A DNA stretch of 64,000 bases from Gordonia sp. ABSL11-1 (GTDB lineage Bacteria; Actinomycetota; Actinomycetes; Mycobacteriales; Mycobacteriaceae), in contig NZ_JASXSI010000008.1 in assembly GCF_030315685.1 (NCBI RefSeq), positions 124,001 to 188,000 of the forward strand. Reading direction: 5' to 3'. This document shows, piece after piece, positions 37,651 to 46,592 of the stretch. Both the position numbers and the translations under genes were made by a program. The notes under the pieces are model-generated. The model had not been told where the DNA came from and searched no databases. It saw nothing but the letters and a program-made list of their open reading frames with translations. Every line of letters begins with the position of its first letter. The stretch's first letter is position 1.

Positions 37651-38805
37651 GTGAGGGCGATGATCGCTGGGCTGCGGAGACGGATCGAGAAGGCGGGTGA
37701 GGGCTATCCGCCGCTCTATCCGGCCGTCACGCTGGCCGGTGCGGCCGCCCTCACCCTCGGCGCGCTCGTCCAGCGACTGCCCCTCGCACCGCCGTGGTGG
37801 GCGGTGATCGCCACCGTGATCTCGGCCCTCTCGCTCGTGTTCGACCTGTGGCTCATGAGCAAGATCCCATGCATCCTCCTCGCGGCCGCGGCGACGGCCG
37901 TGTTCCTGCTCGACCCGGTGGCCTACGACATGGCGCCGTTGATGCTCGCGCTGACCACCGCGATCGCGGCGGCCATGGAGACGCTCCGCTGGGGACTTTT
38001 CGCGGCAACTCTGTCCATCGGCGTCATCGTCGGCGGCGGCCAGTCCGGCCATCTCGACTCCCCGGTGGTCTACGTGCTCGCCGTGTTGTGTGGATGGCTT
38101 GTCGGCTACATGATCATGTACCAGAAACTGTTGTCCGAGAACGAAGTACGTCGACAGAGCGAGCGCGCCGACCGTGCGGCCGGTGACGAACGACGACGGA
38201 TCGCACGCGAGATACACGACGTCATCGCACACTCTTTGTCGATCACGGTACTCAACGTGACGGGCGCCCGACGGGCCCTGCAGGAAGGGGCGGCCGATGA
38301 GGCCATCGAGGCCCTCGAGGACGCGGAACGACTGGGGCGGCAGGCGATGACCGAGATCCGCTACATCGTCAAGGTCCTCGGCGCGGAGGGCACGTCGACC
38401 GCGCCGACGCCCGGAGCCGACGACATCGGTCGGCTGGTCGACGAGTACCGGAGGGCAGGTGTCGAGGTCGACCTCGACATGTCTGGAGACCTGCCCTCCG
38501 TGCCCGCGCCGATCGGCTCGGCGCTGTATCGGATCGCGCAGGAGTCGCTGGCCAACGTCGTCAAACACACCCGGCAGCCGTCGGCGACGGTCACGCTGCA
38601 GGCCGACTCGCCGATCGTGCTGTGCGTTGCCAACCCGCATCTGGACGCAACCGGGCGGCCGTCGACAGGTGGATCCGGCATCGACGGGATGAAGCAACGC
38701 GCACACCTGTTGGGCGGGATCGTCGACGTCGGGCATCGGGATGAGTCCTGGGTCGTGCGCGCCGTCTTCCCGAATCACCCCGCAGAGCAACAAAAGGTGA
38801 GCTGA
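37651..38805 (+). CDS. Two-component sensor histidine kinase (NarL/HisKA_3 family)
   Basis: A 384-residue kinase. The N-terminal 160 residues carry about five hydrophobic segments with almost no extracytoplasmic loop, so it probably senses a membrane or intracellular signal. The HisKA_3 box RRRIAREIHDVIAHSLS has the phosphorylated His189. The ATPase domain has QESLANVVKHT and the G box TGGSGIDGMKQRA. GTG 37651 lies 7 nt after TATCCT (37638-37643), a good -10 hexamer, so the transcript may be leaderless. The stop overlaps the response-regulator start (TGATG). Confidence 0.92.
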   Translation: MRAMIAGLRRRIEKAGEGYPPLYPAVTLAGAAALTLGALVQRLPLAPPWWAVIATVISALSLVFDLWLMSKIPCILLAAAATAVFLLDPVAYDMAPLMLALTTAIAAAMETLRWGLFAATLSIGVIVGGGQSGHLDSPVVYVLAVLCGWLVGYMIMYQKLLSENEVRRQSERADRAAGDERRRIAREIHDVIAHSLSITVLNVTGARRALQEGAADEAIEALEDAERLGRQAMTEIRYIVKVLGAEGTSTAPTPGADDIGRLVDEYRRAGVEVDLDMSGDLPSVPAPIGSALYRIAQESLANVVKHTRQPSATVTLQADSPIVLCVANPHLDATGRPSTGGSGIDGMKQRAHLLGGIVDVGHRDESWVVRAVFPNHPAEQQKVS

Positions 38806-39497
38806 TGACCGTGACACGACCGACCGATGCCGGTGCGCCGCAGGTTCGGGTCCTGCTCGTGGACGACCAGGAGCTCGTCCGGACAGGACTGCGACGTGTG
38901 CTCCGGCCCCGGGACGGCTTCGACATCGTCGGTGAGTGCGGCGACGGCAGTGAGGTGCTCCCGGCCATCGCGGTTCACGCCCCCGACATCGTCCTGATGG
39001 ACCTGCGCATGCGCCACGTCGACGGGATCACGGCGACCACCCTGGTCCGCACGCTGTCCGACCCACCTCCGGTGCTGGTGTTGACGACCTTCGACGACGA
39101 CGAGCTGTTGTCGGGAGCACTGCGCGCGGGTGCGGCCGGATTCATCCTGAAGGACTCGCCGGCCGAGTCACTGATCTGGGCTGTGCGTGCGGTCGTCGAG
39201 GACGGCGCCTTTCTCGATCCCGCCGTCACGGAGCGGGTGCTCACCGGATTCCGTCGCGCCATACCCGAACCCGTCCGGTCCGACTCGGTCCTGACCGACC
39301 GCGAGACCGATGTCCTACGTCTCATCGCGCGAGGCCTCACGAACTCGGAGATCGGTGCACGACTGTATATCTCGGAGGTCACTGTGAAGAGCCACGTGAA
39401 CCACATCTTCACCAAGCTCGATCTGCGCGACCGCGCTGCCGCGATCGTCTACGCCTACGATCACGCGCTGGTCACCCCGGGAGCCCTGGACTGCTGA
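38805..39497 (+). CDS. NarL/LuxR-family response regulator
   Basis: A 230-residue regulator with a receiver domain (acidic pocket Asp20/Asp21, phospho-acceptor Asp66 in VLMDLRMRHVDG, Thr in VLTTFDDD and Lys in ILKDSPAE) and a C-terminal LuxR helix-turn-helix (LTDRETDVLRLIARGLTNSE, then SEVTVKSHVNHIF). All phosphorelay residues are intact. It is translationally coupled to the upstream kinase by a 1-nt overlap and is its cognate partner. Candidate targets include itself and the divergent universal stress gene. Confidence 0.95.
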   Translation: MTVTRPTDAGAPQVRVLLVDDQELVRTGLRRVLRPRDGFDIVGECGDGSEVLPAIAVHAPDIVLMDLRMRHVDGITATTLVRTLSDPPPVLVLTTFDDDELLSGALRAGAAGFILKDSPAESLIWAVRAVVEDGAFLDPAVTERVLTGFRRAIPEPVRSDSVLTDRETDVLRLIARGLTNSEIGARLYISEVTVKSHVNHIFTKLDLRDRAAAIVYAYDHALVTPGALDC

Positions 39498-39598
39498 CCC
39501 CGTTGTGTTCGCCGACCGGGCCCCGAAACCCGCCGATCGGCGTCCGGATGACCTGCTCGGATGATTGGCAACCGGTCCGGGATTCGCTAACGTGAATC

Positions 39599-39994
39599 AT
39601 GGCAACAGCGCTGGTGGAGGGCCTGACCTTCACCACATCCGACCCGGTGATCGTCGACGACGCGCTTCTGGGCGGCTTCGCCGACGTCCTCGGTTCGCGT
39701 TCGGATTCCTTCGGACTCCCACTCGTCTTCAGTGTGACGACCATCCTCGCCCATCTCGCGATGGATTCCGGCGCGGTGCCGCGGGACGGACTCGTGCACA
39801 CGGCCGAATCCCTGCGCGTGACACGCCAACCCCGACTCGGCGACCGACTGACCGGTGAACTCGTCGTGGAGGAGATCCGCCACCGGGCGGGCGCGACGCA
39901 GTTGCAGGTCCGCAGCACGATCCTCGCCGACGACTCCGACGCGCCGATCGCCGTCACCGTCTCGACGCTGGCCTTCCGCACCCCGGACGACTGA
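39599..39994 (+). CDS. MaoC-like hotdog protein, N-terminal hydratase type (HadA/FAS1 dehydratase-like)
   Basis: A 131-residue hotdog-fold protein lacking an obvious catalytic Asp-His pair, as in the non-catalytic N-terminal half of split MaoC hydratases. Segments PVIVDDALLGGFADVLG, SVTTILAHLAMDSGA and VHTAESLRVTRQPRLGD fit the group. It is followed 4 nt later by the partner hotdog gene. The two probably form a heterodimer acting on a 3-hydroxyacyl-CoA or enoyl-CoA. Start is ATG 39599. Confidence 0.8.
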   Translation: MATALVEGLTFTTSDPVIVDDALLGGFADVLGSRSDSFGLPLVFSVTTILAHLAMDSGAVPRDGLVHTAESLRVTRQPRLGDRLTGELVVEEIRHRAGATQLQVRSTILADDSDAPIAVTVSTLAFRTPDD

Positions 39995-39998
39995 GACG

Positions 39999-40412
39999 AT
40001 GAGCGACGTCGGCGGCCCGGCGATCTGGGATGCGGAGGAGGAGATCTCGACCGGGCGCGTGCGCCGGTACGCGGAGGTCTCCGGCGACACCAACGCCATC
40101 CATCTCGACCCCGCAGCGGCCCACGCCGCAGGACTGTCGGCCCCGGTGGCGCACGGCCTCCTCATCGTCGGAATCGTGCTGCGTCATGCCGACGACTGGG
40201 CCCGGGCGAACGATGCCACCATCACCGGCTGTGACACACGCTTCGTCCGGCCCGTCTACCTCGCCGACCGTCCGGTCACGCTCCACGTCGCCGGCCACCT
40301 CGCCGACCCGGGGCACATCGCCGCGGAGGTGTGGACGCTGGACGCCGACGGCGTCCGGCACCGCGCGATCATCCGCCCGATCCGGATCTCCTACCGATCC
40401 GGACGTGACTGA
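39999..40412 (+). CDS. MaoC-like dehydratase (catalytic hotdog subunit)
   Basis: A 137-residue hotdog protein with the R-specific hydratase motif YAEVSGDTNAIHLDPAAA (catalytic Asp and His) and PVAHGLLIVG. It likely hydrates a 2-enoyl-CoA to the (R)-3-hydroxyacyl form or does the reverse, together with its 4-nt-upstream partner. ATG 39999 begins directly after the preceding stop. Its 3' end overlaps the convergent SRPBCC gene by 22 nt. Confidence 0.88.
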   Translation: MSDVGGPAIWDAEEEISTGRVRRYAEVSGDTNAIHLDPAAAHAAGLSAPVAHGLLIVGIVLRHADDWARANDATITGCDTRFVRPVYLADRPVTLHVAGHLADPGHIAAEVWTLDADGVRHRAIIRPIRISYRSGRD

Positions 40413-40873
40413 CGACGATCACCCGCGAGCACGCGGGCGGCGGTACGCAGATCGGCGCGAAGGGCCGGCGGCGTGATCTGCGCGAACACCGATGCCCCGG
40501 GGACGAGCATCGTCGGCACCGTGAGAAATGCTCTGGCCTGCACCTCGGTTCGCGCCGATGCCGGCTCGGAGAAGGTGAGGGTCAGATCGGCGTCGGCGAA
40601 CCACCACGTGCCGATCTCGCGCCATCTCCGGTGGGGAGTGTTCTCGATGACCTCCATGCGCGGCGTCACGCCGGGCACCCAAGTGACGTCCGTCCACGAC
40701 GTGCCGGTATCGCCGACGACGTCGCCGCGCGGCGCCGATCGCGAGATCGCGCGCAGACTCGCCTGCCATTCGGGCCGGTTCGCGGGGTCGACGAGATAGT
40801 CGAAGGTGACCTCGATCCGCGACGCGAACGGCACAGTGACGTCGGCGAGGAGAATGCGTCGGGTCGAGGTCAT
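40391..40873 (-). CDS. SRPBCC (START-like) family protein
   Basis: A 160-residue single-domain protein: SRIEVTFDYLVDPANRPEW, then WTDVTWVPGVTPRMEVIE, WREIGTWWFADADLTLTF and a C-terminal amphipathic helix. This is the polyketide-cyclase/START-like fold that binds hydrophobic ligands in a deep cavity. ATG 40873 has AGGAG 8 nt upstream; GTG 40876 is in frame. It lies 37 nt downstream of the HSL-type esterase and is probably co-transcribed. No specific ligand can be named. Confidence 0.82.
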   Translation of the reverse strand: MTSTRRILLADVTVPFASRIEVTFDYLVDPANRPEWQASLRAISRSAPRGDVVGDTGTSWTDVTWVPGVTPRMEVIENTPHRRWREIGTWWFADADLTLTFSEPASARTEVQARAFLTVPTMLVPGASVFAQITPPALRADLRTAARVLAGDRRQSRPDR

Positions 40874-40909
40874 CACGGGCGCTCCTGATCGGCGGGGTCG
40901 GGCCGGACG

Positions 40910-42025
40910 TCAGTGGGTCTGCTCGGCCTCCGGGTCGGGGGTGACGTGACGTCCGGCGAGGTCGTGGAGTTCCCGGAACACGCGCTTGGACGCCTCCGCC
41001 CAGGGCATGAGGATCGGGAACACGTGGAACATGCCGTATTCCTCCATCGCATGGATGGGCACCCCTGCGGCCCGCAACCCGTCGGCGAACTCGCGGATAC
41101 CATCCCGGAACATCTCGTCGGCACCCCAGCAGACGAACGTCGGCGGGAACCACTCGGGATTCGGTGCGGCGTGGATCGCCGACACGCGCTCGTCGTTCGG
41201 CTGCACCCCGTGCAGGTAGGGGGTCACCGGGACGTTCCACGGCAGGATGTCGAGCTGGGCGTTCTCCATGATCGACGGATGATCGAGGTCGAGGTCGACC
41301 TCGGGGGAGAACAACGCCAGTGCGGCGGGGACCGGCAGCGACTTCGAGTGCAGATACGAGATCAGGGAGGTGGCCAGACCGCCCCCACCGGAGTCGCCGG
41401 CGACGACGAGATGCTGCGATGCGACACCCCGCTCCAGCAGACCCTGGTAGACATCAGCTGCATCGAGAACTCCAGCGGGAAAAGGGAATTCGGGCGCCAT
41501 CCGATAGTCGGCGATGAACACCTCGTGGCCGGTGACCTTGACCAGCGACGCCGCGAACGCCGCGTACATGATCGGCGACGTACCGATGTAGCCACCACCG
41601 TGCAGGTAGAGGATGGTCGCGCCGATGGACTGTTTGTCGTCCGAATCGTCCACGTAGGCATCCGAACTGGCCTTGGCCCGACACCAGATCCCCGGCACGC
41701 CTCCGATCGTGTCGGCGGTGATCTCCACATCGTCGGTGATCCCGATGAACGGAGGCATCACCACCCGGCAGATGTCATCGAGGATCTTCTCCATCGACCG
41801 GAACTCCTCGATCGGCAGTCCCATCGAGAAACCCATGAACGATCGGATGACCTGACGGGTGACCGACTGACCGAGGTTGTCGAGCAGTCCACCGGGACCC
41901 TGCCAGGGCCGTCGGAAGGGGACTCGGGCGAGTCCGTTGAGCATGCTCTCCGCCAGCCCCATGACGGTGAGAGCGGTCACGGGCGCGGAGGCCGTGTTCA
42001 CCTCTGGACGATCTGCCATCACCAT
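40910..42025 (-). CDS. Alpha/beta hydrolase, hormone-sensitive-lipase (family IV) type
   Basis: A 371-residue esterase. Oxyanion-hole motif LYLHGGGYIG, nucleophile motif VVAGDSGGGGLA with the active Ser, and the C-terminal acidic/His residues in GADEMFRDGI and YGMFHVFP complete the family IV catalytic set. Substrates are usually short-to-medium acyl esters. The N-terminal 90 residues form the cap. ATG 42025 is used although no clear ribosome site is seen; GTG 42034 is an alternative. It sits between a DAO-type oxidase and the SRPBCC gene on the same strand. Confidence 0.9.
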   Translation of the reverse strand: MVMADRPEVNTASAPVTALTVMGLAESMLNGLARVPFRRPWQGPGGLLDNLGQSVTRQVIRSFMGFSMGLPIEEFRSMEKILDDICRVVMPPFIGITDDVEITADTIGGVPGIWCRAKASSDAYVDDSDDKQSIGATILYLHGGGYIGTSPIMYAAFAASLVKVTGHEVFIADYRMAPEFPFPAGVLDAADVYQGLLERGVASQHLVVAGDSGGGGLATSLISYLHSKSLPVPAALALFSPEVDLDLDHPSIMENAQLDILPWNVPVTPYLHGVQPNDERVSAIHAAPNPEWFPPTFVCWGADEMFRDGIREFADGLRAAGVPIHAMEEYGMFHVFPILMPWAEASKRVFRELHDLAGRHVTPDPEAEQTH

Positions 42026-42087
42026 GACGTCCACAGTAGTGGGAGGCGCCTCACTCGGCACACGGCCTCGAGAGCGGGCCGAAGCCG

Positions 42088-43479
42088 TCAGGCGCGGCCC
42101 GAGATCCGGTCGGCGAGCCCCGCGACCGCGCTCGTCCTCGAGGACTGACTTCGCAGTTCCCTCCGGTCGGCGAATCGGTACGCCGCGTACAGCCCGGCCA
42201 CGCCCAGATAACGCACCGGTTCGGGTTCCCACCGTGGGGACCGGTGATCCACCCACGGCAGGCGTGTCAGATAGGAGTCGCGACCCGCGATCAGATCGAC
42301 CATCGTCCGCGCGGCCACGTTGGTCGTGGTGAGCCCAGATCCGACATAGCCTGTCGCGGAGCCGATCCCGGTCCGTCGATCAAAGATGATCGACGTGTTC
42401 CAATCGCGGTGGACGCCGAGGACCCCGCACCAGGCGTGGGCGACGGGGGCGGACGCGGCAGCGGGGAACATCTCGTGGACGGCGCGGACGAGACCCGCGA
42501 TGGTTCGGCGCTGGGTTCGTCCGTCCCGGTCGATCCGCGACCCGAACCGATACGGCACACCGCGTTCTCCCAGTGCGATCCGCCCGTCATCCGTGCGCTG
42601 GGCGTAGGTGTAGGCATGTGCTGACTCACCGAGCAACTCGGCTCCGTCCCAGCCGATCTCATCCCACTGCAAGTCACTGAGCGGATCGGTGACCACCATC
42701 GCCGAGTTCATCGGCAGGAGCGAGCGTCGCCGACCGGGCAGTTCGACGGTGAACCCCTCCACGCAGAGGACGACCTGTCCGGTCGTGACGATCCCGCGGT
42801 CCGTGGTGACCTGACCCGGTTCGACCTGTGTTGCGGTCGTCTCCTCGACGACCCGGACGCCGGATCGCTCGACGGCGGCGGCGAGTCCGTGGACCAGGCG
42901 GGCCGGCTGGACTCGCGCACAATGCGGCGAGAATCCCGCGGCGACGGCCCGATCCACCCGGATCCGTCGCTGCACGGCCTCCGCGTCGAGCAACTCGACG
43001 CCCGTCGCGCCGAGACGCTGTGCGTCCCTGATCTCCTCGACCAGTCGCGCCTGCTGCGCCGGGCACCGGGCGATCGTGAGAACTCCGGAGTGCCGGGCAC
43101 GGCAGTCGATGTCCTCGAGCCCGATACGCGAGAGCACCTCGGCCACCGCAGCCTCCATGGTCGCGGTCAGTGCGCGATTCGCCGACAGCCCGTCACGTCC
43201 GGAATCCTCCGCGATCGCCGCGTAGCGGGCCCGGTTGCCCGGGACCTCGGCCGACAGCCATCCGCCGTTGCGCCCCGACGCCCCGAAGCCGCAGAATCTG
43301 GACTCGATCACGAGGATGCGTGCGTCGGGGAAATCTTGCCGCAGGTAGTAGGCGGTCCACAGACCGGTGAGCCCGCCGCCCACGATCGTGATGTCGACGT
43401 CGGCATCTCCCTGCAGCGCGGCACGTGTCACGCCCGCGCCGATCGACGACGACCAGAACGAGATCTCGCCGTTGCGCAT
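42088..43479 (-). CDS. FAD-dependent amine oxidoreductase (DAO family, PuuB-like)
   Basis: A 463-residue DAO-type flavoprotein. The N-terminal ITIVGGGLTGLWTAYYLR binds FAD; FCGFGASGRNGGWLSAE is the covalent/active-site region typical of gamma-glutamylputrescine oxidase-like enzymes. VLCVEGFTVELPGR and GYVGSGLTTTNVAARTM close the domain. The substrate is probably an amine or amino acid. ATG 43479 is chosen, with GTG 43488 three codons upstream. It is 86 nt downstream of the photolyase gene and 62 nt upstream of the esterase on the same strand. Confidence 0.88.
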   Translation of the reverse strand: MRNGEISFWSSSIGAGVTRAALQGDADVDITIVGGGLTGLWTAYYLRQDFPDARILVIESRFCGFGASGRNGGWLSAEVPGNRARYAAIAEDSGRDGLSANRALTATMEAAVAEVLSRIGLEDIDCRARHSGVLTIARCPAQQARLVEEIRDAQRLGATGVELLDAEAVQRRIRVDRAVAAGFSPHCARVQPARLVHGLAAAVERSGVRVVEETTATQVEPGQVTTDRGIVTTGQVVLCVEGFTVELPGRRRSLLPMNSAMVVTDPLSDLQWDEIGWDGAELLGESAHAYTYAQRTDDGRIALGERGVPYRFGSRIDRDGRTQRRTIAGLVRAVHEMFPAAASAPVAHAWCGVLGVHRDWNTSIIFDRRTGIGSATGYVGSGLTTTNVAARTMVDLIAGRDSYLTRLPWVDHRSPRWEPEPVRYLGVAGLYAAYRFADRRELRSQSSRTSAVAGLADRISGRA

Positions 43480-43565
43480 GTCGGTCACGATATCCGACGG
43501 ACCGGAGCTCTCGGACCAGTGATTCCGCAGCCGTTCGCCGTCCTGCCGACGCGATGCGAGGGGTA

Positions 43566-45056
43566 TCAGAAGACCTCGCGGTGGGCCTCCTGTTCGAGCA
43601 GCGCGTCGAGATCGGTGAGTCCGCCCATCGTCGAGACGGCACGCGCGGTGCGGTGGTTGGCCTCGAGTCGAGACCGATGTCGGTGGGTGAAAGCCCAATA
43701 GCCCGCGGTGAACGGGCAGGCGTCGTCGCCGATCCGCCGCTTCGGGTTGTAGTCGCAGGTTCCGCAGTAGTCGGACATCCTGGAGATGTAGGCGCCCCCG
43801 GACGTGTAGGGCTTGGTCGCCATCCGGCCGCCGTCGGCGTGCTGACTCATGCCGATCACGTTGACCGGCATCACCCAGTCGAAGCCGTCCACGAAATGCG
43901 CGCGAAACCATTCGGTGAGTTCGGCAGGATCGTAACCCCGTTGCAACGCATGACTTCCCAGGATCATCAACCGCGGGATGTGATGCACCCACCCGCGATC
44001 GCGCACACCTCGGAGAGTGTCGGACAGGCAGGCGGCCGTCACCGCGTCGGGGTCGAGATCGTGGAACCAGTCGGGGAGCGGCGTGTGCGCATCGAGTTCG
44101 TTGCTCGCCGTGTAGTCGGGGCCGAAGTGCCAGTACAGATGCCAGATGAACTCGCGCCATCCGAGGATCTGCCGGATGAAGCCCTCGGTCGCGGCGATGT
44201 CGGCGGAACCGTCCCGGACCGCCGCCTCGGCGTCTCCGACCACGTCCAGCGGATGCAGCAGGGACAGATTCAACGGGACCGACAGGAGCGAGTGCGACAT
44301 CGGCCAGTCCTGTGCCATGATCGCGTCCTCCCAGGTGCCGAAGCTCTGCAGCCGGGTATCGAGAAACGACCGCAGTGCGGACTGCGCCTCCTCGTGTGTC
44401 ACCGCGAACAACCGCGGCCCGTCGACGCCGGAGAAATCGAGATCCATGGCGTCGAGATCGGCGCGGACCTGCTCGTCGATCTCGTCCTCGGTCGGCCACC
44501 ACGGCTCACCCACTCCGAGCGTGGCCTTCTTGGGCGGCGGCTCGCGGTTGTCCCGGTCGTAGTTCCACCGTCCGCCGGTCGGGTCGTCTCCGTCCATCAG
44601 CACGTCGAACCGCCGTCGTTGCGACCGATAGAACGTCTCCATGCGGAACCCGTCCGCATCACCGGCCCACTCGTCGAAGTCCGAGCGGGACAGGGCGAAC
44701 GATGGATTCGGCAGGACCTCGGACACCAGCCCCTCGTCGGCGAGGTCGTGCACGAAGGACGATGCGGCCCGCGACGACGGTTCGTGGACGACCACCGGGC
44801 GACCGAGGGCCTCGAGCGCATCCCGGTAGCCGTCGGCCTGCCAGAACTGCGCGCGGTCGCCGAGCCCGTCGGCCAGGTGACGCATACCGGACATCAGTAG
44901 GTGTGCCTTCTGACGATGTCCTCGTCGACGCGCGAACGCGGCGGTGGACTCGATGATGACGACCTCGCGATCGGCATGCGCCGGCGCCGAGTGGATGTGG
45001 GGGCCGAGCTGATCGGCGAACAGCCACAACGGGTCCGGTGTGCGCCGCCCGGTCAT
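43566..45056 (-). CDS. Iron-sulfur cryptochrome/photolyase family protein (PhrB-like)
   Basis: A 496-residue flavoprotein of the FeS-BCP group, which repairs (6-4) photoproducts or acts as a light sensor. The N-terminal FADQLGPHI opens the antenna domain. The FAD domain has ILGWREFIWHLYW, GWVHHIPRLMILGSHA and VNVIGMSQHADGG. Four cysteines fit the [4Fe-4S] site: AACLSD, the pair in YCGTC and ACPFT. ATG 45056 is the start. Length and cysteine spacing fit the family. Repair or signalling cannot be told apart from the sequence alone. Confidence 0.93.
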   Translation of the reverse strand: MTGRRTPDPLWLFADQLGPHIHSAPAHADREVVIIESTAAFARRRGHRQKAHLLMSGMRHLADGLGDRAQFWQADGYRDALEALGRPVVVHEPSSRAASSFVHDLADEGLVSEVLPNPSFALSRSDFDEWAGDADGFRMETFYRSQRRRFDVLMDGDDPTGGRWNYDRDNREPPPKKATLGVGEPWWPTEDEIDEQVRADLDAMDLDFSGVDGPRLFAVTHEEAQSALRSFLDTRLQSFGTWEDAIMAQDWPMSHSLLSVPLNLSLLHPLDVVGDAEAAVRDGSADIAATEGFIRQILGWREFIWHLYWHFGPDYTASNELDAHTPLPDWFHDLDPDAVTAACLSDTLRGVRDRGWVHHIPRLMILGSHALQRGYDPAELTEWFRAHFVDGFDWVMPVNVIGMSQHADGGRMATKPYTSGGAYISRMSDYCGTCDYNPKRRIGDDACPFTAGYWAFTHRHRSRLEANHRTARAVSTMGGLTDLDALLEQEAHREVF

Positions 45057-45199
45057 CGGCCTCGTCCCCGTGTGTCGCCCATGCGACTCACACTAGGGTC
45101 ACCGCGGTGCGGTGGAGGCCAACCGCAGATGGTCGCGACCCGGCCGAGATGTTCGGATCACGACTCGATGACGGTCGCTCCCGCCAGAATGGTCATCCG

Positions 45200-45240
45200 C
45201 ACCAGTCCTCAGCCCACCAGTCCTCAGCGCACCAGTCGTC
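45200..45240. repeat. 15-bp tandem repeat over the 3' end of the GlgC-like gene
   Basis: CACCAGTCCTCAGC recurs with a 15-bp period at 45200, 45215 and (partly) 45230. On the minus strand each unit carries the codons for LVR or LVG followed by TGA, so the end of the GlgC-like gene was duplicated past its own stop codon. Confidence 0.8.
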
Positions 45241-46456
45241 CGGGAGCGACGTCGGCGCCGAGCGGCACGGTCGCATTCTTCGTCACACGCGCGCCCATCC
45301 CGAGGATGGTGATCTTCTCGGTCGGCACCGGCCGGGTCCGCGGCCGACCACCCACCCTCGCCCCCGCGCCGACCACCACCCGCTCGTCGACGATCGCCCA
45401 GGCCACGCTGGAACCAGCACGGATCTCGGTGTCCGCGAACACGATCGAGTCGCTGACGACCGCACCCCGTTCGACGATCACGCCCGGTCCGATCACGCTG
45501 CGCCGTACCGTGCCCATGACGTGGGCGCCGCTGCTCACCAGGCTGTCGGCGACGACGGCTCCGTCGGTGATCCGCGCAGCACTGCGTTGCGGCTGACGGG
45601 TCAGGATCGGCCAGTGTGGATCGTCGATGCCGACGTCGCCCGAGATCAGATCACGATGCGCCTGCATGTAGGTCTCCGGTCGGCCGGCGTCGATCCAGTA
45701 CCCGCTCATCGCGTGTGCGACGGTCCGACCACGTGCGACGAACCACGGCACCAGGTGTTCACCGAAGTCGCCCAGGCCGGTGTCCGAACCCGATTCCGCC
45801 TGCGGCTCGGTCTCCGATGCCAGTTCTTCCAGCGCGGTGATCAACACGTCGGGGCGGTAGACGAGGATCTCCGCCGCGACCACCGAGGTCGTCGGCCGCT
45901 CCGGTTTGTACGCGAACCCGGTGACGGTCCCGTCTCTGCGTGCGGTGACGGTCGCGTGCGCCGCCGCTTCCTCGCGGGAGCATCTGGTCGTGACGATCGT
46001 GCACTCCGCGTCGGCGTCGCGATGGGTGGCCAGGACGTCGTCGAAGTCAAGGGTGTAGACGTGGTCGGCGCTCATCACGATGACGGCCTCGGCACCCCGC
46101 GCCCTGATCGTGTCCCGGACCCGGTAGAGCAGATCGGCGTTCCCGGTTGCGAATCCGTCTTCGGTGTCGGCAGCACTGGTCTCCTGAGGGAGGACGAACC
46201 GCAGTCCGCCGCGGGTGCGATCGAGTTCCCAGGGACGGCCACCGGCGACCTGCTCCAGCAGGGAATGCGCCTCGTACTGCACGCACAGCCACACCTCGTC
46301 GATACCGCTGTGATGCAGATTCGACAGCGGGAAGTCGATCAATTGGTAATTGCCACCGAAGGGCAGTGCGGGTTTCGCGCGGGACTCGGTGAGGACGCCC
46401 ATGCGCGATCCCTTCCCGCCTGCCTGGACGATACCGACCACATTGGCTCTGCTCAT
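45224..46456 (-). CDS. Glucose-1-phosphate adenylyltransferase-like nucleotidyltransferase
   Basis: A 410-residue protein with a GlgC-type nucleotidyltransferase domain (AGGKGSRMGVLTESRAKPAL, PFGGNYQLIDFPLSNLHHSG, VIVMSADHVYTLDF, GYWIDAGRPETYM) and a C-terminal left-handed beta-helix of hexapeptide-like repeats (VVADSLVSSGAHVMG, SVIGPGVIVERGAVV). It matches ADP-glucose pyrophosphorylases in length and order but differs in several family motifs, so it may be a divergent paralogue using another sugar phosphate. ATG 46456 is divergent from the CHAD gene across 136 nt. Confidence 0.85.
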   Translation of the reverse strand: MSRANVVGIVQAGGKGSRMGVLTESRAKPALPFGGNYQLIDFPLSNLHHSGIDEVWLCVQYEAHSLLEQVAGGRPWELDRTRGGLRFVLPQETSAADTEDGFATGNADLLYRVRDTIRARGAEAVIVMSADHVYTLDFDDVLATHRDADAECTIVTTRCSREEAAAHATVTARRDGTVTGFAYKPERPTTSVVAAEILVYRPDVLITALEELASETEPQAESGSDTGLGDFGEHLVPWFVARGRTVAHAMSGYWIDAGRPETYMQAHRDLISGDVGIDDPHWPILTRQPQRSAARITDGAVVADSLVSSGAHVMGTVRRSVIGPGVIVERGAVVSDSIVFADTEIRAGSSVAWAIVDERVVVGAGARVGGRPRTRPVPTEKITILGMGARVTKNATVPLGADVAPGRLVR

Positions 46457-46592
46457 CTGCCCAGTGTGCTCGATATGGGCGATTCGCGAGGCTTGTGACA
46501 GCCGATGTGTCGCCCCGCGCTTCTGTGGGTACCCGGCCACGTCACGCTGCCCGCCATGCGCCGGGCAGTCGACGAGCGAGGAGGTCTTCTCG

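Noticed and set aside
45200-45240. CRISPR-like or VNTR array
   Set aside because: Repeats are 15 bp with no spacers and fewer than three units. The other short repeats (33565, 33717) are also simple duplications, so no CRISPR array is present.
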